Shown here one piece after another: positions 1-8,512 of a DNA stretch of 49,197 nt; the first letter of the stretch is position 1; each line of letters begins with the position of its first letter. Position numbers and translations under genes: made by a program. Origin of the DNA: DAOSVX01 sp964493665 (GTDB taxonomy: Bacteria > Bacillota_I > Bacilli_A > RF39 > UBA660); NCBI GenBank assembly GCA_964493665.1, contig CAZBOZ010000006.1:1-49197 (forward strand), in the 5' to 3' direction. Under the pieces are notes generated by a model that did not search any database, was not told the origin of the DNA, and was given only the letters and a program-made list of their open reading frames with translations.

Positions 1-2624
1 CTGGTCGTTCAGTAATTGTTGTTGGTCCAAATTTAAAAATGTATCAATGTGGTATCCCAAAAGAAATGGCTTTAGAGTTATTTAAGCCGCATGTTATTCA
101 TGGTCTTGTAGAAAGAGATTTAGCTCATAACATTAAAGGAGCTAAAAAATTAATTGAGAACCAAGATCCATGTGTATGGGATATAGTTGAAGATGTTATA
201 ACTGAACATCCAGTATTATTAAATCGTGCTCCAACCTTACATAGACTAGGTATTCAAGCCTTCGAACCAAAACTAACTGGTGGCAAAGCAATTCGTTTAC
301 ATCCACTTGTCTGTACAGCGTTTAATGCTGACTTCGATGGTGATCAAATGGCTGTTCATGTACCACTTTCTGAAGAAGCTAAAGCTGAAGCCAGAATCTT
401 AATGCTAGGAGCTAATAACATATTGGATCCTAAACAAGGAAAACCAATTGTAACTCCAAGTCAAGATATGGTTTTAGGTAATTATTATTTAACTACTGAA
501 GAAGCTGAATTAGATAATGAAGCCAAAGTATATAAAAATAGTAATGAAGCGATTATGGCTTACAATCGTCATGAAATAACTCTTCATACTAGAATAGTTG
601 TTCCAGTAAAATCATTTAAATATAAATTATTTACTGAAGAACAAAAGGACATGTATTTAGTTACTACAGCAGGTAAATTAATATTTAATGAAATCTTACC
701 AGATTCATTCCCTTATATTAATGAACCAACAGCTGATAATATTGAAAATATGACTCCTAATAAATATTTCTTAGAAATGGGTACAGATATTAAAAAAGCT
801 ATTAAAGAAATGCCTATTGTAAAACCTTTTGATAAAAAGATGTTACAAAATATTATTTCTCAAGTATTTAAAAGATATAAAACTACAGAAACATCTTTAA
901 TGCTTGATAAATTAAAAGATTTAGGTTTTAAATATTCAACAATAGCTGGCTTAACAGTAGCATTTAGTGATGTTATTGTTAGTGAGAAGAAAAACGAAAT
1001 AATTGCTTCTTCAAAAGAACAAGTTGAAAAAGTTAATAAACAATTTTCTAGAGGCCTTATTACTGAAAAAGAAAGATATAGTAAAGTAGTAGAAATTTGG
1101 AATGGTGCAACTGACCAAGTTAAAGCTGAATTAAAAACTATATCTGAAAAATATAACAAGAATCCACTATTCATGATGATGAATTCTGGAGCTCGTGGCT
1201 CTGTAGGACAGTTTACTCAGCTTGCTGGTATGCGTGGTCTTATGGCTAAACCTAGTGGTGAAGCGGTGGAAATACCAATTACTTCTTCATTTAGAGATGG
1301 CCTTTCAGTATCAGAGTTCTTCTTAAGTACTCATGGTGCTAGAAAAGGAACAGCTGATACTGCATTAAGAACGGCTGATTCAGGATATTTAACTCGTCGT
1401 TTAGTAGATGTATCTCAAGATATTATTGTTAAAGAAGAGGATTGTGGCAGTATCGCTCCACTTGTTGTTAAAGATTTTACTGATGAAAAGAGTGGCGCTG
1501 TCTTAGAATCAATGGCAGACCGTATAGTTGGTAGATTTACAGCAGCGAAAGTAATTCATCCTGAAACCAAAGAAGTAATAATTGATAAAGGTGAATTAAT
1601 AACTGAAACCATTTGTCAAAAAATAGTTAAAGCTGGTATTAAAGAAGTTTCAATTAGATCAGTATTAAATTGTAAAACTGTTAATGGTGTTTGTCAAAAA
1701 TGCTATGGTCGTAATTTGGCAACTGGAAATGTAGTTGAAATAGGTGAAGCTGTTGGTATAATGGCAGCTCAATCAATTGGTGAACCAGGTACCCAGTTAA
1801 CCATGAGAACATTCCATTCTGGTGGCGTTGCAAGTGGTGAAGATATTACTCAAGGGTTACCAAGAGTTGAAGAATTATTTGAAGCTAGAATGCCTAAAGG
1901 TAAAGCAACAATATCAGAAATAGATGGTAAAGTTGTTCATGTTGAAGAAATTAATGGAAAATACAAAATAACAGTTGAAAATGATGTTGAAGTTAAAGAC
2001 CATGTTACTAATTATGGTGTTAAAATAAGAGCTGAAGTAGGAGATGTTGTCGAAGCTGGTGATAAATTAACTGAAGGAGCTATAAGCCCTAAAGAATTAC
2101 TAGCTGTTACTGACCCAATAACAGTTCAAGAATATATCTTAAAAGAAATTCAACATGTTTATAAACAACAAGGTGTAGATATTTCTGACAAACATATTGA
2201 AGTAATCGTTCGTCGAATGATTAATAAAATGAAAATTGTTGATCCAGGAGATACTGATTTTGTTGCAGGATTAACTGTCTCAATGAGAGAATTTGCTGAT
2301 GGTAACAAACCAGTTATCTTAAAAGGCAAAGTACCAGCTACTGGAAGACCGGTAATGCTTGGTATTACAAAATCTTCATTAGAAACAGATTCATTCTTAT
2401 CAGCAGCTTCGTTCCAAGAAACAACTAGAGTATTAACTGATGCTGCTGTTAAAGGCAAAGTAGATATGTTATCAGGATTAAAAGAAAATGTTATCCTTGG
2501 TAAATTAATCCCTGCTGGTACTGGCTTAAAACAATATTCAGATGTTAAACTAGAATTAGAAAAAGAATTTTTATATGATGAGCCTAGCGAGGTCTTAGAA
2601 GAAAAGTTTTTAGACGTCGAATAG
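1..2624 (+). CDS. rpoC: DNA-directed RNA polymerase subunit beta' (3' part, 5' end outside window)
   Basis: Catalytic beta' subunit of RNA polymerase. The frame is open from base 3, and the residues ahead of the first ATG at 39 (GRSVIVVGPNLK) are already conserved beta' sequence, so the gene begins upstream of the window and about 874 residues are visible. The Mg-binding motif NADFDGDQMAVHVPLS lies near fragment residue 110. Further on are the bridge-helix/trigger-loop region (GEAVGIMAAQSIGEPGTQLTMRTFH, here spread over positions about 1742-1815) and the Cys cluster CGSI ... NCKTVNGVCQKC that binds the second zinc. The C-terminal end is complete, with a TAG stop. A hairpin and T-run follow at once, so transcription of the rpoBC unit probably ends here. 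Identification is certain; only the N-terminal part is unseen. Confidence 0.98.
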   Translation, partial: GRSVIVVGPNLKMYQCGIPKEMALELFKPHVIHGLVERDLAHNIKGAKKLIENQDPCVWDIVEDVITEHPVLLNRAPTLHRLGIQAFEPKLTGGKAIRLHPLVCTAFNADFDGDQMAVHVPLSEEAKAEARILMLGANNILDPKQGKPIVTPSQDMVLGNYYLTTEEAELDNEAKVYKNSNEAIMAYNRHEITLHTRIVVPVKSFKYKLFTEEQKDMYLVTTAGKLIFNEILPDSFPYINEPTADNIENMTPNKYFLEMGTDIKKAIKEMPIVKPFDKKMLQNIISQVFKRYKTTETSLMLDKLKDLGFKYSTIAGLTVAFSDVIVSEKKNEIIASSKEQVEKVNKQFSRGLITEKERYSKVVEIWNGATDQVKAELKTISEKYNKNPLFMMMNSGARGSVGQFTQLAGMRGLMAKPSGEAVEIPITSSFRDGLSVSEFFLSTHGARKGTADTALRTADSGYLTRRLVDVSQDIIVKEEDCGSIAPLVVKDFTDEKSGAVLESMADRIVGRFTAAKVIHPETKEVIIDKGELITETICQKIVKAGIKEVSIRSVLNCKTVNGVCQKCYGRNLATGNVVEIGEAVGIMAAQSIGEPGTQLTMRTFHSGGVASGEDITQGLPRVEELFEARMPKGKATISEIDGKVVHVEEINGKYKITVENDVEVKDHVTNYGVKIRAEVGDVVEAGDKLTEGAISPKELLAVTDPITVQEYILKEIQHVYKQQGVDISDKHIEVIVRRMINKMKIVDPGDTDFVAGLTVSMREFADGNKPVILKGKVPATGRPVMLGITKSSLETDSFLSAASFQETTRVLTDAAVKGKVDMLSGLKENVILGKLIPAGTGLKQYSDVKLELEKEFLYDEPSEVLEEKFLDVE

Positions 2625-2632
2625 TAGTTAAG

Positions 2633-2657
2633 AAGTTATGAAAATAACTTTTTTTTT
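2633..2657 (+). terminator. Intrinsic terminator after rpoC
   Basis: A 7-bp stem (AAGTTAT/ATAACTT) with a 4-base loop runs into nine T residues, 8 bases past the rpoC stop. It is AT-rich but well formed. Confidence 0.75.
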
Positions 2658-2658
2658 G

Positions 2659-2667
2659 TGGTATAAT
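2659..2667 (+). promoter_or_regulatory. Extended -10 promoter for the 2694 gene
   Basis: TGG-TATAAT lies directly downstream of the rpoC terminator. No good -35 is seen, as usual for the TGN-extended class. The predicted start near 2674 gives a leader of about 20 bases with an AAAGAG Shine-Dalgarno. Confidence 0.6.
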
Positions 2668-2693
2668 TATTTTTATAGAAAGAGCAGATTTTT

Positions 2694-3080
2694 ATGAGCC
2701 CAAGTGATGGTGATTTGTTAGCCGAATTAACCTTTTTAATTGGTAACAAAATGGAAAGGTTTTATTTAAAATATTGGCTTTATTTAGAGGTTGATATAAA
2801 TAAGTTTATTTTATTAGCTTATCAAGTTTTAGAATCGATTCCAGCTTTTGAAATAAATACTGATGATTATGCCATAAGTAGAGACAAAATTCAGCAAAAG
2901 TTATTTAATGAACTAAATGATAGTAGGGAATTTGGTATAAGCAAAGCTTTATCAAGGATTCAGCAAAAATATGATTTAAGTTTTGAAAAAATGAAAGCAA
3001 TATTAATTAAGTTTATTTTAATGTCTTACCAACTTCATACATATCCAGGAATGGTCGTGAAAAGAGGAATGTCAAATTGA
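2694..3080 (+). CDS. Hypothetical protein, 128 aa
   Basis: I do not recognise this family. The product is a small soluble protein of 128 residues, rich in Leu, Ile, Lys and aromatic residues and probably mostly alpha-helical. It has no signal peptide, membrane segment or cysteine pair. It has its own extended -10 promoter and a purine-rich Shine-Dalgarno, so the frame is probably genuine. Its TGA stop overlaps the TTG start of the following lipid-kinase-family gene, so the two are translationally coupled and probably act together or are co-regulated. Nothing in the sequence gives a function. Confidence 0.7.
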   Translation: MSPSDGDLLAELTFLIGNKMERFYLKYWLYLEVDINKFILLAYQVLESIPAFEINTDDYAISRDKIQQKLFNELNDSREFGISKALSRIQQKYDLSFEKMKAILIKFILMSYQLHTYPGMVVKRGMSN

Positions 3081-3988
3081 AAAAGTGTTGTGTTATTTGC
3101 AATCGTCATGGTGGTCATGGCATAAAAGATGAGATTTTAAAGAAAATAAAAGAAACGTTGGAAGATTATAATTATGAAGCCAGTTTTGAATTTACCAAAG
3201 GAATAAAAGATGCTACTGAAATAATTAAGGATTTAAGTTTTCATGATTTAGTTATTTCAATTGGTGGTGATGGTACTTTTGGTGAGATAGTAAGTGGTAA
3301 TGTAATGCGTAAAGAACCGCTTCTTATTTCTCATCTACCCAATGGGACATCAAATGATATAGCTAGTGTTTATGGTCTAAAGAAAAATATCATTCTTAAT
3401 TTAAAAGATATCTTAGAAGGTAAAATAATTGAAATAGATGTGCCAACAGTTAATAATATTCCTTTTATATATGTCTGTGGTTATGGTAAATTCTTAAATA
3501 TCCCTTATGATACTCCTCAGGATTTAAAAAAACACCTAGGGCATTTAGCTTATTTAATATCTGGTTTTAAGGACTTTTTTGTTAAAACTAAGAGCTATCA
3601 TGTTAGATATAAAGTAGATGGCAAAGAGTATGAGGGTAAATACACTATATTTATAGTTTCTAACTCGACTAGTGTTGCTGGCTTTAGAAATTTCTATTCT
3701 AAAGATGTTGATCTATGTGATGGCAAAGTAGAAGTGGCTATGTTATATTCAAAAAACAGAATCCATTTACTTAATGCTATGATAGAACTAGTTACTGGTG
3801 GTGTTTCTAATGTTAGAAATAGTGTTAAATACATTACTAAGAAATTTGAAATAGAATTTATAGATGAATTAGATAAGAAGTGGGATGCTGATGGCGAGAA
3901 AGTAGATGTTTGTGGGAAGAAATTTACTTTTGAAGTAAAACATAAAATAAGCCTTTTACTACCTAAACATATGAATCCCAAAATATAA
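3077..3988 (+). CDS. Diacylglycerol kinase family lipid kinase (DagK/YegS-like)
   Basis: Member of the diacylglycerol/sphingosine kinase-like family, which phosphorylates a lipid hydroxyl with ATP; in Firmicutes the usual job is recycling diacylglycerol to phosphatidic acid. The nucleotide-binding GGDGT motif is at residues 63-67, followed by the family's P-x-GT-x-ND-x-A motif (LPNGTSNDIA). Length (303 aa) is normal. The N-terminal N-x-x-x-G segment is present as NRHGGHG. The start is TTG, preceded by AGAGGA at 8-10 bases, and overlaps the upstream gene's stop (TTGA). The exact lipid substrate cannot be read from sequence; a YegS- or BmrU-type role is the alternative. Confidence 0.88.
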   Translation: MKKCCVICNRHGGHGIKDEILKKIKETLEDYNYEASFEFTKGIKDATEIIKDLSFHDLVISIGGDGTFGEIVSGNVMRKEPLLISHLPNGTSNDIASVYGLKKNIILNLKDILEGKIIEIDVPTVNNIPFIYVCGYGKFLNIPYDTPQDLKKHLGHLAYLISGFKDFFVKTKSYHVRYKVDGKEYEGKYTIFIVSNSTSVAGFRNFYSKDVDLCDGKVEVAMLYSKNRIHLLNAMIELVTGGVSNVRNSVKYITKKFEIEFIDELDKKWDADGEKVDVCGKKFTFEVKHKISLLLPKHMNPKI

Positions 3989-4016
3989 AACAAGAAATAG
4001 ACCTTTTCTTGTTTTT
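3989..4016 (+). terminator. Intrinsic terminator after the lipid kinase gene
   Basis: A 9-bp stem (AACAAGAAA/TTTCTTGTT) with a 7-base loop and T-run starts directly after the stop codon. Confidence 0.8.
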
Positions 4017-4020
4017 ATAT

Positions 4021-4044
4021 TATAATTAACTAGGTGATTATATG
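4021..4044 (+). promoter_or_regulatory. Compact promoter-RBS module of the cysteine desulfurase gene
   Basis: TATAAT at 4021-4026, six bases, GGTGAT at 4033-4038, then ATG at 4042. The predicted transcription start (7 bases past the -10) is the first G of GGTGAT, giving a leader of about 9 bases. The same spacing recurs at four other genes in the window. Confidence 0.6.
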
Positions 4045-5172
4045 ATATATCTAGATTATTCCGCAACAACTCCAGTCATGTACGATGTTTTGGAGTCTTT
4101 TAACAAAGTTACAAAGGAGTTTATAGCTAACCCTAATTCTAATCATGCTTATGGATTAAAATCTAGGAATTTGCTTGATAATGCTACAAAACAAATATGT
4201 GAGTTATTAAATATTAATGAAAATGAGTTAATATATACTAGTGGAGCTACTGAAAGTAACAATACTGCTATTAAAGGAATAGCTAATAAATATAAAAATA
4301 AAGGCAAACATATTTTGGTGTCTAAATTAGAACATCCTTCAATATATGAAATATTAAAATATTTAAAAAAAGAAGGCTTTGAAATAGAGTTTTTAAATCA
4401 CGATGAAAATGGTTTAGTTATTTTTGATGATTTAAAAAACAAAGTAAGAAAAGACACTATTTTAGTAATAGTTAATGCTGTTAACAGTGAATTAGGGATA
4501 AGGCAGCCACTAAAAACCATAAGACAACTAATTAAAAAAGAAAATCCGGATACTTTGCTTCATTCAGACATGACCCAAGCTATAGGTAAAGTAAATGTTA
4601 ATTTACATGACGCTGATAGCGCTGCTATGTCAGCTCATAAGTTTTATGCTCCTAAAGGAATAGGGATTCTTTATTTAAACGAGAATGTTAAGATAGACCC
4701 TTTAATACATGGATCCGGGAAAACAAACGATTTAAGAGGCGGAACTCCGGCTTTACCTTTAATAGTAGCAATGTCTAAAGCTTTAAGAATAGCTTTAACT
4801 GATATAAATCGTAAAGAAGAACATATTAAAAAACTTAATAACAAACTAGTAACTGAACTTTTAAAAACTAGCGGGATTGTTTCTAATAATACTAGCTATT
4901 CAATTCCTCATATTATTAATTTAAGTATTAAAAACATTAAACCCGAAGTATTAATTAATGCTTTAAGTGAAAAAGAAATATATATTAGTACTAAAACAGC
5001 TTGTTCTAAAGAAGAAATAAGTGAAAGTATTATGGCTGTTTTTAAAGACCAAGAAAGAGCTAAAACAAGTATTAGAATAAGTATATCTCATATTACTACT
5101 TCTGATGAAATAGAAAGATTTATTAATTACTTTAAGCTTGTCTATGAAGATTTAATTAGTACTAGGAGTTAA
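4042..5172 (+). CDS. Cysteine desulfurase (NifS/IscS family)
   Basis: PLP enzyme that takes sulfur from cysteine as an enzyme-bound persulfide. Visible landmarks: the N-terminal YLDYSATTP motif, the SGATESNN turn, the PLP-contacting Asp in HSDMTQ, the Schiff-base lysine K200 in SAHKFYAPKG, and the persulfide cysteine C321 in STKTACS. Length (376 aa) is typical of group I enzymes. The next gene, thiI, starts one base after the stop; this desulfurase-ThiI pairing (NifZ-ThiI in Bacillus subtilis) indicates that its main job is donating sulfur for 4-thiouridine in tRNA. Expression is from the compact promoter at 4021. Confidence 0.93.
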   Translation: MIYLDYSATTPVMYDVLESFNKVTKEFIANPNSNHAYGLKSRNLLDNATKQICELLNINENELIYTSGATESNNTAIKGIANKYKNKGKHILVSKLEHPSIYEILKYLKKEGFEIEFLNHDENGLVIFDDLKNKVRKDTILVIVNAVNSELGIRQPLKTIRQLIKKENPDTLLHSDMTQAIGKVNVNLHDADSAAMSAHKFYAPKGIGILYLNENVKIDPLIHGSGKTNDLRGGTPALPLIVAMSKALRIALTDINRKEEHIKKLNNKLVTELLKTSGIVSNNTSYSIPHIINLSIKNIKPEVLINALSEKEIYISTKTACSKEEISESIMAVFKDQERAKTSIRISISHITTSDEIERFINYFKLVYEDLISTRS

Positions 5173-5173
5173 T

Positions 5174-6361
5174 ATGGAAAAATTAATAATAATTAAATAT
5201 GGTGAATTATCTACTAAAAAGGGAAACATAGGTTTCTTTCTTTTTAATCTTAAAAAAAACATTGATTTTATTTTAAAAGATATAAGTCATAATATAAAAT
5301 ATGATAAAGGCAGAATGTTTATATTTAGTGATGAAGATAATTTTAATCTAATAATAACTAAGTTAAAACAAGTATTTGGTATTCATGAGTTTTTTGTTGG
5401 TTATAAAATAAATACTAGTAATTTAGATGAAATCAACACTACTTTATTAAATTTATTAAAAGAAAAATCTTTTAAAACATTTAAAGTATTTAGCAAAAGA
5501 ACTGATAAAAATTATTCTTTAACTAGTTTAGAATTAAGTGCTAAAGTAGGTGCTTATTTATTAAAAAACATTAAAAATATAGAGGTTGATGTCCATAATC
5601 CAGAATTAGAAATAAATATTGAAATAAGATACCAAGAAGCTTTAATTTATTTTGAAAAAATAAAAGGTATTGGTGGCTATCCCGTATCATCTTTAGGTAA
5701 AGGATTATTAATGTTATCAGGCGGTATAGATTCTCCAGTAGCTGGTTATATGGCTATGAAAAGAGGAGTTAAAATAGAGTGTATATATTTTGAATCTCCC
5801 CCTCATACCAGTGAAAATGCCAAACAAAAAGTTGTTTCTTTAGCTAAAAAATTAAGTGATTATAATAATGATATAAAACTTCATATTATAAATTTTACGG
5901 AGATTCAAGAAGCTATTTATAAAAATATCCCTCATGAATATTTAATAACTATTATGAGAAGAATGATGTATAGAATTAGTGCGATAATAGCGTCCAAAAA
6001 CAATTGTAAAGTAATTATTAATGGTGAATCAATTGGCCAAGTAGCAAGCCAAACTTTAACTAGTATGGAAGCAATTAATAATGCTATAGATAAATTAGTT
6101 ATCAGACCACTTGCTTGTTTGGATAAATTGGAAATAATTAAAATAGCTGAATCTATTGATACATATAATATTAGTATATTACCTTATGAAGACTGTTGTA
6201 CAATATTTGTCCCTGAACATCCAGTAATAAATCCAATATTAAAAAACTGCTTAGAATATGAAAAATTAATCGATTATAAACAAATGATTTATAATGCTGT
6301 AAAAAATATGGAAACAATCAAGTTAAACAATAAAATAAATGATTACGAAGGAATATTATAA
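5174..6361 (+). CDS. thiI: tRNA 4-thiouridine synthetase ThiI
   Basis: Adenylates U8 of tRNA and installs sulfur to form 4-thiouridine, a near-UV sensor base. N-terminal ferredoxin-like/THUMP region (about residues 1-165), then the PP-loop ATP pyrophosphatase motif SGGIDSP at residues 182-188. The C-terminal part carries EDCCTIFVPEHP, which matches the conserved Cys-containing CTIFVPKHP region. There is no rhodanese extension, as in Bacillus ThiI. Thiamine synthesis, the enzyme's other role in enterobacteria, has no partner here. The start ATG is one base after the desulfurase stop, with AGGAG at good spacing, so the two are one transcript. Confidence 0.95.
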   Translation: MEKLIIIKYGELSTKKGNIGFFLFNLKKNIDFILKDISHNIKYDKGRMFIFSDEDNFNLIITKLKQVFGIHEFFVGYKINTSNLDEINTTLLNLLKEKSFKTFKVFSKRTDKNYSLTSLELSAKVGAYLLKNIKNIEVDVHNPELEINIEIRYQEALIYFEKIKGIGGYPVSSLGKGLLMLSGGIDSPVAGYMAMKRGVKIECIYFESPPHTSENAKQKVVSLAKKLSDYNNDIKLHIINFTEIQEAIYKNIPHEYLITIMRRMMYRISAIIASKNNCKVIINGESIGQVASQTLTSMEAINNAIDKLVIRPLACLDKLEIIKIAESIDTYNISILPYEDCCTIFVPEHPVINPILKNCLEYEKLIDYKQMIYNAVKNMETIKLNNKINDYEGIL

Positions 6362-6374
6362 TTGTATTGCAAAT
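6358..6374 (+). repeat. 17-bp direct repeat, left copy
   Basis: Identical to 7034-7050 (ATAATTGTATTGCAAAT). Each copy spans the end of the upstream gene's TAA stop and a TTGCAA -35 box, so the gene between them is bracketed by the same stop-plus-promoter sequence. Confidence 0.9.
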
Positions 6375-6395
6375 AGATAAAAATGATGTTACCAT
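6367..6395 (+). promoter_or_regulatory. Promoter of the 6420 gene
   Basis: TTGCAA, 17 bases, TACCAT, with TGT before the -10 (extended type). The predicted start near 6402 is followed by an AGGAGG Shine-Dalgarno. Confidence 0.7.
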
Positions 6396-6419
6396 AAGCA
6401 TTAAATTTAGGAGGTTTAT

Positions 6420-7037
6420 ATGTTAATTTTAGCAAATACTAAAAGAGTATTAGAAGTAAAACCAGTTATTCATTATGGAACCAATCAAATTTACTTTTTA
6501 AAATTATTTAGAGATATGATGGATGTCCAAAATTTCCATTCCATTGAAACTAAATACACAAGTGATTTTGTGGATTCAGAAGCAGAACTTGGTATTATTG
6601 AACTACGCCAGTTCCTTGGAATTTCTAGAAAGACAAGCTTACCATTATATTTTTATCAAAAATGCCAAAACAAATATATTGGCACAATTCGTTTGTTGGC
6701 TGAAGCTTTATATGCTCAAACTTCTTTGTCACAAGATTTAGGATTAATGGTTCCCAAAGCTTTTGATGATGAAGAAAGCTTTGAAAAAGTTGATAAACTT
6801 GTCGAGTTTGCTTTGTCAGATGGTGGCTATACATTAAAACACATGCTTCGTCCTGATTATCCTGATTTTACTATCTTTTTTGAAAAGGTTGGCAAATATT
6901 TGGACTTTTATAATGTTGTTAGCGAAAGCAAAATAAGCGAAGCAACTGAAAAAGCCAATATTGATATAGAGTTAGGTCAAAAAAATGCCAAAGTTTTAAA
7001 ACTAGCTAGATTACTACCGGCTTATTTAGAAGAATAA
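6420..7037 (+). CDS. Hypothetical protein, 205 aa
   Basis: Not recognised. A soluble protein of 205 residues with no signal peptide, membrane segment or obvious catalytic motif. It is mixed alpha/beta in its N-terminal half and richer in charged helices towards the end (KANIDIELGQKNAKVLKLARLL). It has its own promoter (6367-6395) and a strong AGGAGG site, so it is expressed independently. The 17-bp direct repeats on both sides mean that recombination between them would remove the gene cleanly and leave a working promoter in front of rimP. Codon use resembles the neighbours. Function unknown. Confidence 0.75.
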   Translation: MLILANTKRVLEVKPVIHYGTNQIYFLKLFRDMMDVQNFHSIETKYTSDFVDSEAELGIIELRQFLGISRKTSLPLYFYQKCQNKYIGTIRLLAEALYAQTSLSQDLGLMVPKAFDDEESFEKVDKLVEFALSDGGYTLKHMLRPDYPDFTIFFEKVGKYLDFYNVVSESKISEATEKANIDIELGQKNAKVLKLARLLPAYLEE

Positions 7038-7050
7038 TTGTATTGCAAAT
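7034..7050 (+). repeat. 17-bp direct repeat, right copy
   Basis: Second copy of the repeat at 6358-6374; it supplies the TTGCAA -35 box of the rimP-nusA operon promoter. Confidence 0.9.
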
Positions 7051-7072
7051 TAAATTGTTATTGTGTTATAAT
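7043..7072 (+). promoter_or_regulatory. Promoter of the rimP-nusA-infB operon
   Basis: TTGCAA, 18 bases, TATAAT, preceded by TGT (extended -10). The predicted start near 7079 gives a leader of about 47 bases containing a hairpin. Confidence 0.75.
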
Positions 7073-7087
7073 ACCTTTGACATGAAG

Positions 7088-7114
7088 AAGTGGGCGAACC
7101 CCACTTTTATTATT
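7088..7114 (+). promoter_or_regulatory. Leader hairpin of the rimP operon, possible attenuator
   Basis: AAGTGGG (7088-7094) pairs perfectly with CCCACTT (7100-7106) and is followed by TTTTATTATT. It lies between the predicted transcription start and the GGGAGG Shine-Dalgarno at 7115-7120. It is the shape of an intrinsic terminator with an imperfect U-tract, so it may attenuate the operon or only protect the 5' end. Confidence 0.5.
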
Positions 7115-7125
7115 GGGAGGTGTAT

Positions 7126-7395
7126 ATGAATAAGAAGTTAAAAGAATTAGAGGAGTTAATTAACAGAAAATTATTAAAAGAAGGAATAATAGTTAGTAGT
7201 ATTAATTATGACAAAGAAAACAACTATAATGTTTTGAAAATAGAACTTGATAAAGTAAATGGAATTGATTTAGATACTATAGTTATGGCTTCCAATATTA
7301 TTAATCTTTTGGTAGATGAATTAAATATAACTGATGATTCATATATCTTAGATGTTGTAAGTAAAGAAAAAGGAGATGTTAAAAATGAACAATAA
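7126..7395 (+). CDS. rimP: Ribosome maturation factor RimP, short form lacking the C-terminal domain
   Basis: RimP helps mature the 30S subunit. The call rests on position directly before nusA and on similarity to the RimP N-terminal domain: a VSSINYDKENN strand, the D-x-I-V-x-A-S helix, and YILDVVSKEKGD in the place of the family's YxLEVSSPGxxRPL. The product is about 89 residues against roughly 150 normally; the C-terminal SH3-like domain is missing, and the frame ends inside the start of nusA with an 11-base overlap. The ATG at 7126 is chosen because GGGAGG precedes it by 5 bases; an upstream in-frame start at 7090 would place the leader hairpin in coding sequence. Whether the shortened protein still works is unknown. 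Confidence 0.75.
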   Translation: MNKKLKELEELINRKLLKEGIIVSSINYDKENNYNVLKIELDKVNGIDLDTIVMASNIINLLVDELNITDDSYILDVVSKEKGDVKNEQ

Positions 7396-8494
7396 AGAAT
7401 TTATTAAAGCTTTAGATAATATTGCTAAAGAAAAGAGTATTGCTAAAGACATTATTTTTGATGCCATGGAACTTGCTATGCAAACCGCTTATAAGAAAAA
7501 TTTTAATTCTAAAACTAATGTTAAGGTAACAATTGATAGAGAAACTGGGGAAGTAAAAGTTTATTCTTATTTGGTAGTTGTAAAAGAATTAGATACTGAA
7601 GTTATAAAGGATGAAGAAGGAAATGTTATAAAGTGCCCAGAAATTAATCCTGATGCTCAAATATTATTAGCTGATGCTAAAAAGATAAAAAAAGATGCCA
7701 AGATAGGGGACGAAATTGAAACTGAAGTTACACCAGCTGATTTTGGTCGTGTAGCAGCAGGAACTGCTAAACAAGTTTTAATGCAAAAAGTAAGAGAAGC
7801 TGAAAAAAATAGCATTATAGCTGACTTTGAAGGTAAAGAAGGCGAAATGATGGTAGGTTTCCTTGCTATGGAAGATGTCAAAAATTATTATGTTGATTTA
7901 GGTAGAACTAGAGGAATACTTCCAAAAGGGGAAATGATTCCTGATGAAGAAGCTAAAATGGGTAGTTCAATAAAAGTATATATTACGAAAGTTGAATCAA
8001 CTATTAAAGGCCCACTTATTTTATGTTCTAGAAAACATTATGGTTTTATTAAAAGATTATTTGAATTAGAAATACCAGAGTTATCTGATGGCACTATAAT
8101 TCTTCATTCTGTAGCTCGTGAACCAGGAATAAGAAGTAAAGTAGCAGTTTATTCAACTAATTCTAAAGTTGATCCTATTGGAGCTTGTATAGGGGAAAGA
8201 GGGTCTAGAATATCTAGTATTTTAAAAGAATTAAACGGTGAAAAAATAGATTTAATATTATTTAGTGAAGATGATGCGGAATTTATTAAAAATGCTTTAT
8301 CACCAGCTAAAGATGTTATTGTTAATATAACTGATAAAGAAGAAAAAATAGCGTTAGCCATAGTTAATAAAGATAATTTAAGCTTAGCAATTGGTAAAAA
8401 AGGCAGTAATATTAAATTAGCTAGTAGGCTTACTAAATATCACATTGAACTTAAAACTTTAGAACAAATTAATGAAGAAGGAAATAGAAATTAA
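7385..8494 (+). CDS. nusA: Transcription termination/antitermination factor NusA
   Basis: RNA-polymerase-binding factor that modulates pausing, termination and antitermination. The N-terminal polymerase-binding domain (MNNKEFIKALDNIAKEKSI...) covers about residues 1-125, then the S1 domain (about 130-200). Two KH domains follow, with GACIGERGSRISSI near 265 and SLAIGKKGSNIKLA near 335. Length (369 aa) is that of Gram-positive NusA without the acidic C-terminal repeats. The start at 7385 is preferred over the in-frame ATG at 7376, which directly abuts the AGGAG Shine-Dalgarno. It overlaps rimP by 11 bases and is 18 bases ahead of ylxR. Confidence 0.97.
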   Translation: MNNKEFIKALDNIAKEKSIAKDIIFDAMELAMQTAYKKNFNSKTNVKVTIDRETGEVKVYSYLVVVKELDTEVIKDEEGNVIKCPEINPDAQILLADAKKIKKDAKIGDEIETEVTPADFGRVAAGTAKQVLMQKVREAEKNSIIADFEGKEGEMMVGFLAMEDVKNYYVDLGRTRGILPKGEMIPDEEAKMGSSIKVYITKVESTIKGPLILCSRKHYGFIKRLFELEIPELSDGTIILHSVAREPGIRSKVAVYSTNSKVDPIGACIGERGSRISSILKELNGEKIDLILFSEDDAEFIKNALSPAKDVIVNITDKEEKIALAIVNKDNLSLAIGKKGSNIKLASRLTKYHIELKTLEQINEEGNRN

Positions 8495-8512
8495 AGAAAG
8501 AGGATGATTTTG

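Noticed and set aside
6523..6834. Overlapping small frames on both strands inside the 6420 gene
   Set aside because: No ribosome sites; the 205-residue frame has a promoter and AGGAGG and explains the region.
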